64,000 bases of DNA from an uncultured Eisenbergiella sp. (GTDB taxonomy: Bacteria > Bacillota > Clostridia > Lachnospirales > Lachnospiraceae). Location of the stretch: positions 1 through 64,000 of the forward strand of contig CAJUEL010000022.1 in NCBI GenBank assembly GCA_910585455.1, written 5' to 3'. Both the position numbers and the translations under genes were made by a program. The notes under the pieces were generated by a model. That model did no database searches and was not told the DNA's origin. It worked only from the letters and a program-made list of their open reading frames with translations. Shown here in pieces: positions 1 to 8,712 of the stretch; within the stretch, counting starts at the first letter, position 1; the number at the start of each line of letters is the position of its first letter.

Positions 1-102
1 TAATGCGGCTGGAAACAGCCTGTGTCCTCTGCCCGCCCATCGTCCCGCGTCCCCCTGTTCCGTCTGCCTGACCGGCCTTTCTCCCCACCCCGTGAAAAGT
101 AA
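1..102. repeat. Partial copy of the large palindromic repeat
   Basis: This non-coding stretch resembles the right arm of the 338-bp inverted repeat at 60571-60908. Both share, in order, GGAAACAG.CTGTGTCCTC, a CCCG-rich block, a CCGTCTGC segment, a GACCGG segment and an end in GTGAAAAGTAA or ATGAAAAGTAA. The left arm would lie outside the window. It ends 29 bases before the stop of the AraC-type gene, so it may help end that transcript. The match was judged by eye and is divergent in the middle. Confidence 0.6.
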
Positions 103-130
103 CCGCGCTGCCGCCGGATGCGGACTGCCG

Positions 131-1468
131 CTAAACGGATTGACACTGGTCCACCGCTTCCCGCTGTTCCCGCCACTGCGTCGGCGTGCACTTTTTTACC
201 TTCCGAAACGCATTATAAAAGGTAGTGATATTCTGATATCCGACTACTTCCGCGATTTCCCGCACCGTCAGTTTACGCTCTAACAGCAGCGCCTCTGCGC
301 GCTGCATGCGCATCCTCTCGATGTAGGTGACGAAATTAATTCCAAAGTGCGCCTTGAAAAATTTGGAAAGACTGCTTTTAGACAGGTGGAACCGTTCACT
401 CAGGGCGGTCAGGGAAAGCTGATAGTCGCAGCAATGCTCCACACAATACTCGTGGATAGCGTTCGCCATGTCCCCGTCATAATCGTGAACAGGAATAAAC
501 TCGCCGCTTTCCAAAATAGCGTCACCCAGAAGCGAAATGCGCTTTGACAGGGAAACATGGGCGCTTTTGGAAAGGTAGGATTCGATAACCGCATAAATAT
601 CATACTGTGTGGACACCCGAATCAGCACTCCCAGCACATCATTTTCGAACTGCTGCCAGTAGAGCGCCCGTATCCGAACGTCTTTCATATTTCCGAAATT
701 ATCAAAAACCATCTGTTCAAAAATTGCCATCGCCTGATCCTTGTGACTGGATACAATCGCCTGGTACATGGAGTCCAGCTGCATATAACTGACATGATAG
801 TAGCTGGAGTACTTTGAAAGGGCGGCGTTGAACACCACCGCCGCGTTCTGCCAGATCACAGCGCTGCGCCAGCCGCTGCCCGCCTCCTGATACGCCTGCG
901 GGATGCCGGCGTACCCGCTGTAAACATCGCTGATTCCGATCGCATACAAATACCCCTCCCTGTTCAGTTCCTTCAACAAGCGGTTCAGAGCGTCATAAAG
1001 CTCTGATGCTTCCTGATAAATCGCATTTTCCGGCTGCAGGATGAGACAGGTAAAGGTTCCCTCCAGCAATACGCCCGCCGTAACCAAAATATCGGCATCC
1101 GAAAGGAAAGCGGTCATTTGCGCCACATCCGGAAGCAGGCTGCTGTTACCATCAAGGCGGCCGATACAGATGCAGCGGAAATTATTTTCCCCGACAGGCA
1201 TGACCTGCTTTAGTGCAGCACAGTCCGATGCGGACATTTTTTCTCCGGCATATACCGATTTCATGAGATCGTTTAACTGATAATCCTGCAAAAGAGACAG
1301 CGTAGAGGCATTTTGCGCGGAAAGCATGACAAGATGCTGCCGGATTTTCTTCACCACATTCCGGTTCTCACCCTGCCCCTCCGGAATGGAATCCGCGATC
1401 CGGGAAATCGGCATGAACCAGTACCGAAACAGGAAATACATGAAAATGCAAAAAATAGCGGCCATCAC
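131..1468 (-). CDS. AraC-family regulator, C-terminal part of a frameshifted membrane sensor
   Basis: The C-terminal ~100 residues form an AraC-type double helix-turn-helix (HLSKSSLSKFFKAHFGINF, then REIAEVVGYQNITTFYNAFRK). Before it lies a variable domain typical of large Firmicutes AraC regulators. The annotated start is a weak GTG inside what should be the second membrane helix (FCIFMYFLFRYWF). The same frame stays open upstream to at least about 1640 and there encodes the end of an extracellular sensor domain. This is therefore the second half of one protein whose first half is at 1564-2403; a -1 shift near 1595-1600 would join them into roughly 757 residues, a normal length for the family. 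It probably controls the divergent transporter and glycyl radical genes from 2615. Whether the break is a real mutation or a sequencing error cannot be told here. Confidence 0.85.
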   Translation of the reverse strand: MMAAIFCIFMYFLFRYWFMPISRIADSIPEGQGENRNVVKKIRQHLVMLSAQNASTLSLLQDYQLNDLMKSVYAGEKMSASDCAALKQVMPVGENNFRCICIGRLDGNSSLLPDVAQMTAFLSDADILVTAGVLLEGTFTCLILQPENAIYQEASELYDALNRLLKELNREGYLYAIGISDVYSGYAGIPQAYQEAGSGWRSAVIWQNAAVVFNAALSKYSSYYHVSYMQLDSMYQAIVSSHKDQAMAIFEQMVFDNFGNMKDVRIRALYWQQFENDVLGVLIRVSTQYDIYAVIESYLSKSAHVSLSKRISLLGDAILESGEFIPVHDYDGDMANAIHEYCVEHCCDYQLSLTALSERFHLSKSSLSKFFKAHFGINFVTYIERMRMQRAEALLLERKLTVREIAEVVGYQNITTFYNAFRKVKKCTPTQWREQREAVDQCQSV

Positions 1469-1563
1469 CAGAAATAATCCGGATAAAAGCCCGGAAAAGG
1501 GCGCTATGCTGGCATAAATTTTATTTTTATCCAGAGAAATGTGGCAGGAAAGCCCCAGTTCAT

Positions 1564-2403
1564 TTATAAATCCACGAAGGTACCAGGTATCCGTCCCTTT
1601 CTCAAATAAGAGGAAGCATTTTCCAGCTCCGGCAGGACAATCCCGGCATCCGTCGTATAGGCCGTGCCTTCCGTATTGTACAGACTGATATAATCGCCAC
1701 AGTACTGGGATGAGAGCAGTTCCCGGCTCAAATCATCCAGATTAATCTGCATGACCGCATAGATCCGCAAATCATTTCCGGAAAGCTTCAGCGGATATAC
1801 CATGTACATCATATAAGCGGAGTAGGGCTGGGGAACAGAATAGCGGGATGTCACAAAGCCCGTCAGGTAACCGCGGTGTATCCTGCGGTTGTCCACACTG
1901 TTTATAATCTCTTCCCGGAATTTCTCATATGTCATCCCGTCAAGGCGATAAAGTCCATTCCTGTAATCGCGCGCAAAGTCGTCGGAAATGACAGAAAGCG
2001 AACACCAATGATCCCGTTCTCCGTTTTCTATAAATAAACCCACATCCTGAATATAGCCGTTCGTGTAAAAATGACTTCTAAGCTCCTCCCGCAGCGTGTA
2101 GAGCGTTCCGTACGTCACGCTGCCATCCTCCACCCCGGTCCCCATCAGAGCCCCCACCCGGTCCCGCAGTGTGTTTCCGGTAAACACCGTCATCGTGTAG
2201 TCCAATGCAGCGCTGATATTGTCTGCCGACTGTGAGAGAGCGCGCCCCGATTCTTCAATGGCGATCGTCCGCAGTTCCCGATGCACCTGCCGGTACACAA
2301 CATAACAGGAAACCGTCAGAATGGCTGACACGACAAACAGAAGAAACGCCGTGAGCATCATGGAGCTGTTTTTCACATTTTCCGAAACATGCCGCTTTCT
2401 CAT
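1564..2403 (-). CDS. N-terminal membrane sensor part of the frameshifted AraC regulator
   Basis: The 279 residues start with a short basic tail and one transmembrane helix (about residues 15-37, FLLFVVSAILTVSCYVVY). An extracellular domain of the Cache-like type found in two-helix AraC regulators follows. The reading frame ends abruptly after GRIPGTFVDL. The -1 frame across the same bases continues with KGTDTWYL and the sensor end, then the second helix and DNA-binding domain of 131-1468. At the junction the bases read A AAG GGA, formally an X_XXY_YYZ pattern, but a simple indel is more likely. As it stands this fragment would be a truncated sensor without a DNA-binding domain. Confidence 0.8.
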   Translation of the reverse strand: MRKRHVSENVKNSSMMLTAFLLFVVSAILTVSCYVVYRQVHRELRTIAIEESGRALSQSADNISAALDYTMTVFTGNTLRDRVGALMGTGVEDGSVTYGTLYTLREELRSHFYTNGYIQDVGLFIENGERDHWCSLSVISDDFARDYRNGLYRLDGMTYEKFREEIINSVDNRRIHRGYLTGFVTSRYSVPQPYSAYMMYMVYPLKLSGNDLRIYAVMQINLDDLSRELLSSQYCGDYISLYNTEGTAYTTDAGIVLPELENASSYLRKGRIPGTFVDL

Positions 2404-2443
2404 ACAGACCTTTTTCCTTTCTCCTTCCTGAGCTTATAAAAAT

Positions 2444-2471
2444 CATATAATATTTTTCCCAAAATGGTCAA
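2444..2471 (-). promoter_or_regulatory. Possible promoter of the AraC regulator
   Basis: On the minus strand a TTGACC -35 element lies 16 bases from TATATG, about 40 bases upstream of the regulator start. Spacing and position fit a sigma-70 promoter, but the -10 element is a poor match. No clear promoter was seen for the divergent transporter operon, as expected if that operon needs the activator. Confidence 0.35.
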
Positions 2472-2614
2472 CCAAAAACGGATATACGGAAAAAATATGC
2501 ACAAAAAGAAAATAATTGAACACGCGAAATGAACACATTTCAATAACATGCACTACCCAAACCCCTTCCGCTCCGCTAGAATGACAGACAGAAAACGAAA
2601 AGGAGCGGGTATCT

Positions 2615-3535
2615 ATGAATAAAATGGAATATTTAAAAAACAGGCTGAAAAAAACCTGGCCGCTGTATCTGTTGCTGCTTCCAGGGCTGATTTATATCAT
2701 TACCTTTAAATACAGTCCCATGTACGGCGCAATCATCGCCTTTAAGAATTATAAGATCAGGGACGGTATCTGGGGAAGCGAATGGGTTGGCTTAAAATGG
2801 TTTGTAAAATTTTTCAACTATTATGAATGCTGGGATCTGATCGGCAACACGCTGCGGATTTCCATTTATAATATCGCGGTCAGCATGCTCGTCAGCATCC
2901 TTCTGGCCCTGATGATGAACTGCGTGCGAAACAAACATTTTAAAAATGTGGTGCAAACTGTCACCTATATGCCGCATTTCGTATCGGTCGTCGTTTTAGT
3001 CGGTGTGATGATTCGCTTTTTTAACCCTTCCATGGGTGTGCTCTCCAGGCTGATCCAGACGCTTGGCGGAACAAACCGTGACCTCATGGGAATCCCTGCC
3101 ATGATGCCGCACATTTATGTCTGGTCCGACATATGGCAAAATGCGGGCTGGAATACCGTTTTATATCTGGCAGCGCTGACGGCGGTGGATCTGCAGCTTC
3201 ATGAAGCCGCCATCGTGGACGGAGCGTCCCGCCTGCAGCGGGTCCGCTATGTGGACATACCCGCCATCATGCCGACCATCGTCATCTCCCTGATCATGAA
3301 TATGGGCTCAGTGCTCACTGTCGGCGCGGAAAAAATGCTGCTTTTGCAAAACGATTTGAATCGAAGCACAACAGAGGTAATTTCCACTTATGTATACGCG
3401 CAGGGAATCGCGTCAGCAAGCCCGCAGTACTCTTATGCGACCGCCATCGGACTTTTAAACTCTGTATTGTCCTTTGCGCTCATCGTCACCACCAATCAGA
3501 TCTGTAAAAAGCTTGGCGAAACATCCCTGTTTTGA
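2615..3535 (+). CDS. Sugar ABC transporter permease, LplB type
   Basis: This 306-residue membrane protein has about six hydrophobic helices and starts like the LplB/YteP permeases of carbohydrate importers (WPLYLLLLPGLIYIITFKYSPMYG). The cytoplasmic EAA loop that docks the ATPase is near residues 197-216 (EAAIVDGASRLQRVRYVDIP). A GGAGCGGG ribosome site precedes the ATG. It pairs with the LplC-type permease 52 bases downstream. LplB/LplC systems usually import complex sugars or uronate oligosaccharides and share an ATPase encoded elsewhere, and none is present here. The exact substrate is not visible. Confidence 0.93.
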   Translation: MNKMEYLKNRLKKTWPLYLLLLPGLIYIITFKYSPMYGAIIAFKNYKIRDGIWGSEWVGLKWFVKFFNYYECWDLIGNTLRISIYNIAVSMLVSILLALMMNCVRNKHFKNVVQTVTYMPHFVSVVVLVGVMIRFFNPSMGVLSRLIQTLGGTNRDLMGIPAMMPHIYVWSDIWQNAGWNTVLYLAALTAVDLQLHEAAIVDGASRLQRVRYVDIPAIMPTIVISLIMNMGSVLTVGAEKMLLLQNDLNRSTTEVISTYVYAQGIASASPQYSYATAIGLLNSVLSFALIVTTNQICKKLGETSLF

Positions 3536-3540
3536 GAAAA

Positions 3541-3570
3541 GTAAACGCGCAGACCTGTCTGAAGCGTTAC
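3541..3570. repeat. Small palindromic repeat with GTAAC-type ends
   Basis: This 30-bp imperfect palindrome lies between the two permease genes, with GTAAACGC at one end, GCGTTAC at the other and CAGACCTGTCTG in the middle. A 22-bp part is identical, in opposite orientation, to bases 30565-30586. It could form a hairpin that tunes relative expression of the two permeases. Confidence 0.6.
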
Positions 3571-3586
3571 CCAGAAAGGAATCTAT

Positions 3587-4501
3587 ATGGAAAAATCAAA
3601 AAGCAGACAAAGCATTCATAAAAAAGAGGGGGACCGGTTATTTTACTTTTTAAACGGCACGCTTCTGGCCTTTTTCACGCTGGTATGCCTGTATCCGATT
3701 TTATGCATCATTGCCCAGGCGATTTCAGATCCTACACAGGTGGGGCTTGGGCTGGTCACCTTTTATCCCAGAGGTTTTTCGCTGAAAGGCTTTGTACATG
3801 TGTTGAAGGACCGCTGGCTGGCGCACGGATTTTTGATGTCCCTTTTTTACACGACGGCAGGCACCGCCATCAATGTGGCGCTGACCTACCTGACCGCTTT
3901 TTCCCTCTCCAGAAAAGAGCTGCCGGGCAGAGGACTGATACAGCTTTTGTTCGCCTTTACCATGTGGTTTAGCGGCGGCATCATTCCGTCCTATTTGCTC
4001 GTAAAAAATCTCGGTCTGATCAATACGGTCTGGGCGCTGATGATCCCCGGCGCAATGAGCGTATGGAATATGATCGTATGCCGCACCTTTTTACAAAATT
4101 CCATTCCGGAGGAGCTGTTCGATTCCGCCCGGGTGGACGGCGCCGGATATATCCGGTATATGCTGACCATTACGATACCGCTGGCGAAGGCGATCATCGC
4201 CGTACTGGTGCTCTGGTATGCGATCGCGCACTGGAACGCGTATTTCGACGCCCTGATCTATATCAACTCAAAGCCGTTAAAACCGTTTTCCCTCTATCTG
4301 CGGGATTACCTGGTCTCCCAGACATCCATGGATATCGCGGAGCTGACCGCCGGGGAAGAGGTCCGCAAGGATCTGCAGGGCATCACGGAGCTGATGAAAA
4401 ATTCCCTGATCCTGATGAGCTGTCTGCCGCTGTGGATTCTATATCCGTTTATCCGCAAATATCTGGTGCAGGGCGTGATGATTGGGAGTGTGAAAGGTTA
4501 G
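3587..4501 (+). CDS. Sugar ABC transporter permease, LplC/YtcP type
   Basis: This 304-residue permease belongs to the LplC/YtcP group of carbohydrate importers, with about six helices and an EAA-like loop near residues 175-195 (ELFDSARVDGAGYIRYMLTI). The C-terminus ends YLVQGVMIGSVKG, the usual end of this family. An AGAAAGGA ribosome site lies upstream. With the LplB partner it should form the heterodimeric channel for the lipoprotein encoded at 4588-6282. Confidence 0.93.
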   Translation: MEKSKSRQSIHKKEGDRLFYFLNGTLLAFFTLVCLYPILCIIAQAISDPTQVGLGLVTFYPRGFSLKGFVHVLKDRWLAHGFLMSLFYTTAGTAINVALTYLTAFSLSRKELPGRGLIQLLFAFTMWFSGGIIPSYLLVKNLGLINTVWALMIPGAMSVWNMIVCRTFLQNSIPEELFDSARVDGAGYIRYMLTITIPLAKAIIAVLVLWYAIAHWNAYFDALIYINSKPLKPFSLYLRDYLVSQTSMDIAELTAGEEVRKDLQGITELMKNSLILMSCLPLWILYPFIRKYLVQGVMIGSVKG

Positions 4502-4587
4502 GAGTGATGATCCCACTGGTTTTTTCCCGGGAGGTGGGATTTGAGCTGATAGATTATTTTAATGGATACAAAAAGGAGGAAAGGTAC

Positions 4588-6282
4588 ATGAAGAAACGAA
4601 ATGTAACAGCATTATTATGTGTGGCGGCGATGGGAGTATCGCTGCTTGCGGGGTGTGGGAATCAGCAGGCAGCACAGGACACTCCCCAGACCCAGGATGT
4701 GGCGGAAAGCAGTGCGCAGGATGCGGCAGAGCCTACGGCTGCAGATAAGGAAGAAACCGTTACGGCGGATGAGACTGCCAGGGGAGGACTTCCTATCGTG
4801 ACGGAGCCGCTCACCTTAAAGGTTGCGATGCCGGTCAATTCCAAGGTGGAGGATATCACGACGAATCGGCTCACGAAATATATCGAGGAGCAGACCGGTA
4901 TTCATCTTGAGTTCATTGAACTGGCGGCCGGCGACGAGACGGCAACGCAAATTAACTCCATCATGAACGGCGGCGATCTGCCGGATATCTTCATCGGGTA
5001 TGAGTTTCCATATGATACGCTTTGCAGCTATGCGGATGCGGGTCTTCTCGCACCGTTGGACGATTACATTGAGCCTTATGGGGAAAATCTGCGGAGTGTC
5101 ATCATGGCGGATCCTGATCTGGGGGAAAACGCGCTGGCGTATGCGACCTATGACGGGCATGTATGGGCGATGCCCAGCGGCGGAGGGCTGGTGACCAATG
5201 TATACGCGACCTTCCAGCCCTCCATCCAGACTGAATTCCTGGATGAACTGAACATGGAATTTCCCACCACGCTGGATGAGCTGCGGGCGTTTTTAGCAGC
5301 TCTCCACAAAGCGCATCCGGACGTGATACCTATGACAGCCCATGCGAATACAAACTATATATTCACCAATATCAGCCAGGCCTACCAGTATACCGATCCG
5401 TACAGTTATTTGAAGGTAAATGGCGGAACAATCGAATTCATAGCCAATAACGAGGCCTTTAAAAGGGCTCTGCAGTATACGAAGGAAATGGTGGATGAAG
5501 GTCTGATCGATCCCGCAGCATTCACGCAGGATACAAATGTCCTTGCCACGCAGCTATCACAGGACGGCAATAACGTCGGCGTTCTCGCCTGCGGAAATAT
5601 GCACTCCGAGGTCATGGATACCGCAGATAATGAATACCAGCAGCTGAAAATACTCGGTACATTGGAAGGTCCTGACGGTTATGTATCCGCCCAGGTCAAC
5701 CGCTCCGCCGCCATGGTTCGGACCTCTCTGGTCGTGACTTCAGCATGCGAATACCCGGAAGAAGCTTTCCGCCTGTTTGATTTCTTCCTTTCTGATGAGT
5801 TCGCAATCTGTGCGCGCGTTGGCTTTGAGGGAGAACAGTGGGAAAAAGCGGCAGACGGCGTCCTTGGCAGGGACGGGGAGCAGGCATGGTTTACTCTTCT
5901 GACCACACAGGAATGGGTACAGCCCAGCACGAATGTAATCTGGGATAGTGAAAGCTTTATCCACAGCAATATCATGAATCACTGTGAAGCAGCCATAGGC
6001 GTTACCGCCTACCCGGTATCAGAAGAAATTGTGGCACAGAAAGTAAAAGACGCCGATACCGGCGAAGCACTGCCGCAGCTTCTTATGAGCGCAGAGGACA
6101 TGACGGAATATAATGAGCTGAAAAATCTGATCACCAGCAACGTAAAATCAAATGTCGCGCAATTTGTTCTCGGAAACAGAAGCCTGAATGAATTTGACAC
6201 CTTTTGTGATGAGCTGGACAGCATGGGCGTAGACCGTTATATAGAGCTTGCCCAGGCGGCATACGATACCGTAACCAAATAA
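4588..6282 (+). CDS. Extracellular solute-binding lipoprotein of the sugar importer
   Basis: The 564-residue protein starts with a lipoprotein signal peptide: basic MKKR, a hydrophobic stretch and the lipobox LLAGC with Cys23. A low-complexity Ala/Thr/Gln/Glu linker follows, then a two-lobed binding domain of the LplA family (TLKVAMPVNSKVEDI; LPDIFIGYEF). An AAAAGGAGGA site eight bases upstream fixes the ATG at 4588, although the frame stays open to 4063 inside the permease gene. It should deliver substrate to the two permeases. The substrate cannot be read from sequence, but the next two genes suggest that it, or a breakdown product, is handled by a glycyl radical enzyme. Confidence 0.92.
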   Translation: MKKRNVTALLCVAAMGVSLLAGCGNQQAAQDTPQTQDVAESSAQDAAEPTAADKEETVTADETARGGLPIVTEPLTLKVAMPVNSKVEDITTNRLTKYIEEQTGIHLEFIELAAGDETATQINSIMNGGDLPDIFIGYEFPYDTLCSYADAGLLAPLDDYIEPYGENLRSVIMADPDLGENALAYATYDGHVWAMPSGGGLVTNVYATFQPSIQTEFLDELNMEFPTTLDELRAFLAALHKAHPDVIPMTAHANTNYIFTNISQAYQYTDPYSYLKVNGGTIEFIANNEAFKRALQYTKEMVDEGLIDPAAFTQDTNVLATQLSQDGNNVGVLACGNMHSEVMDTADNEYQQLKILGTLEGPDGYVSAQVNRSAAMVRTSLVVTSACEYPEEAFRLFDFFLSDEFAICARVGFEGEQWEKAADGVLGRDGEQAWFTLLTTQEWVQPSTNVIWDSESFIHSNIMNHCEAAIGVTAYPVSEEIVAQKVKDADTGEALPQLLMSAEDMTEYNELKNLITSNVKSNVAQFVLGNRSLNEFDTFCDELDSMGVDRYIELAQAAYDTVTK

Positions 6283-6464
6283 TATCAGCCAGATATCCAC
6301 AATCCTGCGGCAGGCATCAGGATATATGCCTGCGCGGCAGTCACCAGGTATTCCCGCCGGCGCGGCTTCCTGACCTGCTGCCCGTAGAAATCACCCTGCA
6401 GCTGTGCGCAGCCAAATCCGCTCCATGGCTGCAGGGTTCTATCCCTTAAAACGGAGGTATCCAT

Positions 6465-8711
6465 ATGAGCCTGATCCCATCAGAAGACCGTATCTACCTG
6501 GAAAATAAATTCCACAAAACGAAAGAGCCCTTTGATCCCTACAACAGGCGCGCCTACAACGGCTATGAATACGACCCTGCCACCGGATTGACAACGGCCC
6601 AAATCCTGTCCGGGCTCGCATCGCTGGCGCCTGCCCTGGAATCCCTTCCCCACCCGGTGGCGAAAGCGAGGGCAATCGCATATGTGGCGGAAAACACCCG
6701 CATCGACGTCAACGAACACGACTATTTCCCGGGCATTTATACCTGGAACCGGGAAATCGGCAGCATCACGGTGGAGCCCTGGAAGGAAGAAGTATTCCGG
6801 AATAAAATACCGGAAACCGACCGGTTGATGAAAAGCTTTAACCGATCCGCCGCGATCACGATCTGGCCCGACTTCGACCATGTCATCCCGGACTGGGAAT
6901 CTCTGATGACGCTGGGATTTCCCGGCATCCGGGAGCGCGCGCGCACATACCGGGCATATCATGAGAAAAAAGGAACGCTCACGCAGGAGCAGCAAGCCTA
7001 CTTTGACGGCATCGAAATTTCCTACACCGCAATATTAACCCTCATACACAGGCTTTATGAATATGCCTGCACGAAGGATGGCGCAAAGCAAAAGCAGACC
7101 GCCGCCTGCCTGCACGCGCTGGAAATCGGACCGCCGCAGAGCTTCTTTGAGGCGCTGCAGCTGATGTATTTATATTTTATGGTTTCGGAATCCATCGATT
7201 ATTATCAGGTGCGTTCTCTGGGAAACGGGCTGGACCGCACGCTTTATCCCTTCTATAAAAAAGATCTGGAAACCGGAACGTACACCCGGGAGCAAATCCG
7301 GGAATTTCTCGCCTATTTCATGATGCAGTGGTCAGCGATCGGCAACTACTGGGGGCAGCCGTTCTATCTGGGCGGCACAGACGAAAACGGACAAAACCGG
7401 ATCAACGATTTATCCTGTGACATTCTGGAGGTTTACCGGGAGCTTGACATCTACAACCCGAAAATCCAGATCAAGGTGAGCACAGACATGCCAAAGGAAT
7501 TTCTGCATGCATGTCTTAGGCAGGTGCGGGAAGGAAGCGGAAACCTGGTATTTTGCTGTGAACCGGGGATGATTCATGCGATTATGAAATACGGAGCGAC
7601 CTGGGAGGAGGCGCGGGACTTTGACATCCGCGGCTGCTACGAAACCGGTGTGCGCGCAAATGAGGTATCTCAGGCAACCGGCTACTTAAACGGCGTAAAG
7701 GCGGTCCTCTATGTATTTTCCAACGGAATGGACGAACGGCTTGGCATACAGATCGGCTTAAAAACCGGCGCTTTGGAGGAATTGGAAACATTTGAAGATT
7801 TCTATGGCGCTTTTTTGAAGCAGCTCGGATTTTTCATTGATTCCACGATCGCAATGGCAAATTCCTATGAAAAATATATGGAATACATCAATCCCTCCTC
7901 CATTTATTCCGGAACCATCCTCCATAGCCTAAAGTGCGCGAGGGACGGCTATCAAAACGGTGTCCGCTTTAACAACAGCGCCATACTGTTCAACGGCTTC
8001 GGCACGACGATCGACGCGCTCATGGCTGTCAGGGAACTCGTTTACATAAAAAAGGAAATATCCCTGTCCGGCCTGTATGAAGCATTGCAAAATGACTGGA
8101 ACGGATATGAGCAGCTCCGGCATAAGGCGCTAAACTGCCCTCATAAGTACGGCAACCATGATCCTGTCACGGATGCCTACGCCGCTGCGGTCGCGGGCTT
8201 TTACACCACAAAAATTGACAATACGCCAAATACCCGGGGAGGTGTCTACAAGGCGCAGCTGCACTCCGCCATGACCTTCCTATGGCAGGGCGAAAAAACA
8301 GGCGCCTCGCCGGACGGACGCAAGATGGGCGAAGAGGTATCCAAAAACGGTTCTCCCACCGTGGGAATGGATAAAAACGGTGTGACGGCATTGCTCAACT
8401 GCGCCGCTCAAATCCCGCTTTCAGATTTTATGGAATCCGCCTGTGTGGATATCATGCTCCATCCTTCCGCCGTACAGGGAGAAGACGGCCTCAAGGCGAT
8501 GGAGGGGCTTTTGATGACCTATCTCGCTCAGGGCGGCATGAGCCTGCAGATCAACATCTTTGACACCCAAAAGCTGCGCGACGCACAGGAGCACCCCGAA
8601 AAATACCGCAATCTGCAGGTCCGGGTCTGCGGCTGGAACGTGCTCTGGAACAATCTGAGCCGCAAAGAACAGGATGCCTATATTCTGCGGGCGCAAAATC
8701 AGGAGGTCTGA
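6465..8711 (+). CDS. Glycyl radical enzyme of unknown substrate (PFL-like family)
   Basis: The 748-residue protein carries the two hallmarks of glycyl radical enzymes: a thiyl loop GCYE with Cys391 and Glu393, and a C-terminal radical loop RVCGWN with Gly723, 26 residues from the end. Cys-x-Glu is the arrangement of eliminases and dehydratases such as CutC, HypD and glycerol dehydratase, whereas pyruvate formate-lyase has Cys-Cys. The radical loop differs from the common RVAGYS/RVSGYS: it has Cys722 and a Trp after the Gly. The enzyme should be oxygen-sensitive and need the activase encoded one base downstream. A GGAGG site seven bases ahead supports the start. It probably removes a small group (water, amine or sulfite) from a substrate taken up by the transporter upstream; that is inference. 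Confidence 0.9.
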   Translation: MSLIPSEDRIYLENKFHKTKEPFDPYNRRAYNGYEYDPATGLTTAQILSGLASLAPALESLPHPVAKARAIAYVAENTRIDVNEHDYFPGIYTWNREIGSITVEPWKEEVFRNKIPETDRLMKSFNRSAAITIWPDFDHVIPDWESLMTLGFPGIRERARTYRAYHEKKGTLTQEQQAYFDGIEISYTAILTLIHRLYEYACTKDGAKQKQTAACLHALEIGPPQSFFEALQLMYLYFMVSESIDYYQVRSLGNGLDRTLYPFYKKDLETGTYTREQIREFLAYFMMQWSAIGNYWGQPFYLGGTDENGQNRINDLSCDILEVYRELDIYNPKIQIKVSTDMPKEFLHACLRQVREGSGNLVFCCEPGMIHAIMKYGATWEEARDFDIRGCYETGVRANEVSQATGYLNGVKAVLYVFSNGMDERLGIQIGLKTGALEELETFEDFYGAFLKQLGFFIDSTIAMANSYEKYMEYINPSSIYSGTILHSLKCARDGYQNGVRFNNSAILFNGFGTTIDALMAVRELVYIKKEISLSGLYEALQNDWNGYEQLRHKALNCPHKYGNHDPVTDAYAAAVAGFYTTKIDNTPNTRGGVYKAQLHSAMTFLWQGEKTGASPDGRKMGEEVSKNGSPTVGMDKNGVTALLNCAAQIPLSDFMESACVDIMLHPSAVQGEDGLKAMEGLLMTYLAQGGMSLQINIFDTQKLRDAQEHPEKYRNLQVRVCGWNVLWNNLSRKEQDAYILRAQNQEV

Positions 8712-8712
8712 T

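Noticed and set aside
1590..1605. Programmed -1 frameshifting in the AraC regulator
   Set aside because: The A AAG GGA heptamer fits the general pattern, but no stimulatory hairpin or upstream Shine-Dalgarno is clear; an indel is the simpler reading.
4063..4587. N-terminal extension of the solute-binding protein
   Set aside because: It overlaps the LplC permease gene in another frame; the lipoprotein signal and AAAAGGAGGA site set the start at 4588.
6283..6464. Riboswitch or terminator before the glycyl radical enzyme gene
   Set aside because: Only one short GCAGGCAT hairpin at 6310-6333 was seen, with no T-run and no known riboswitch core.
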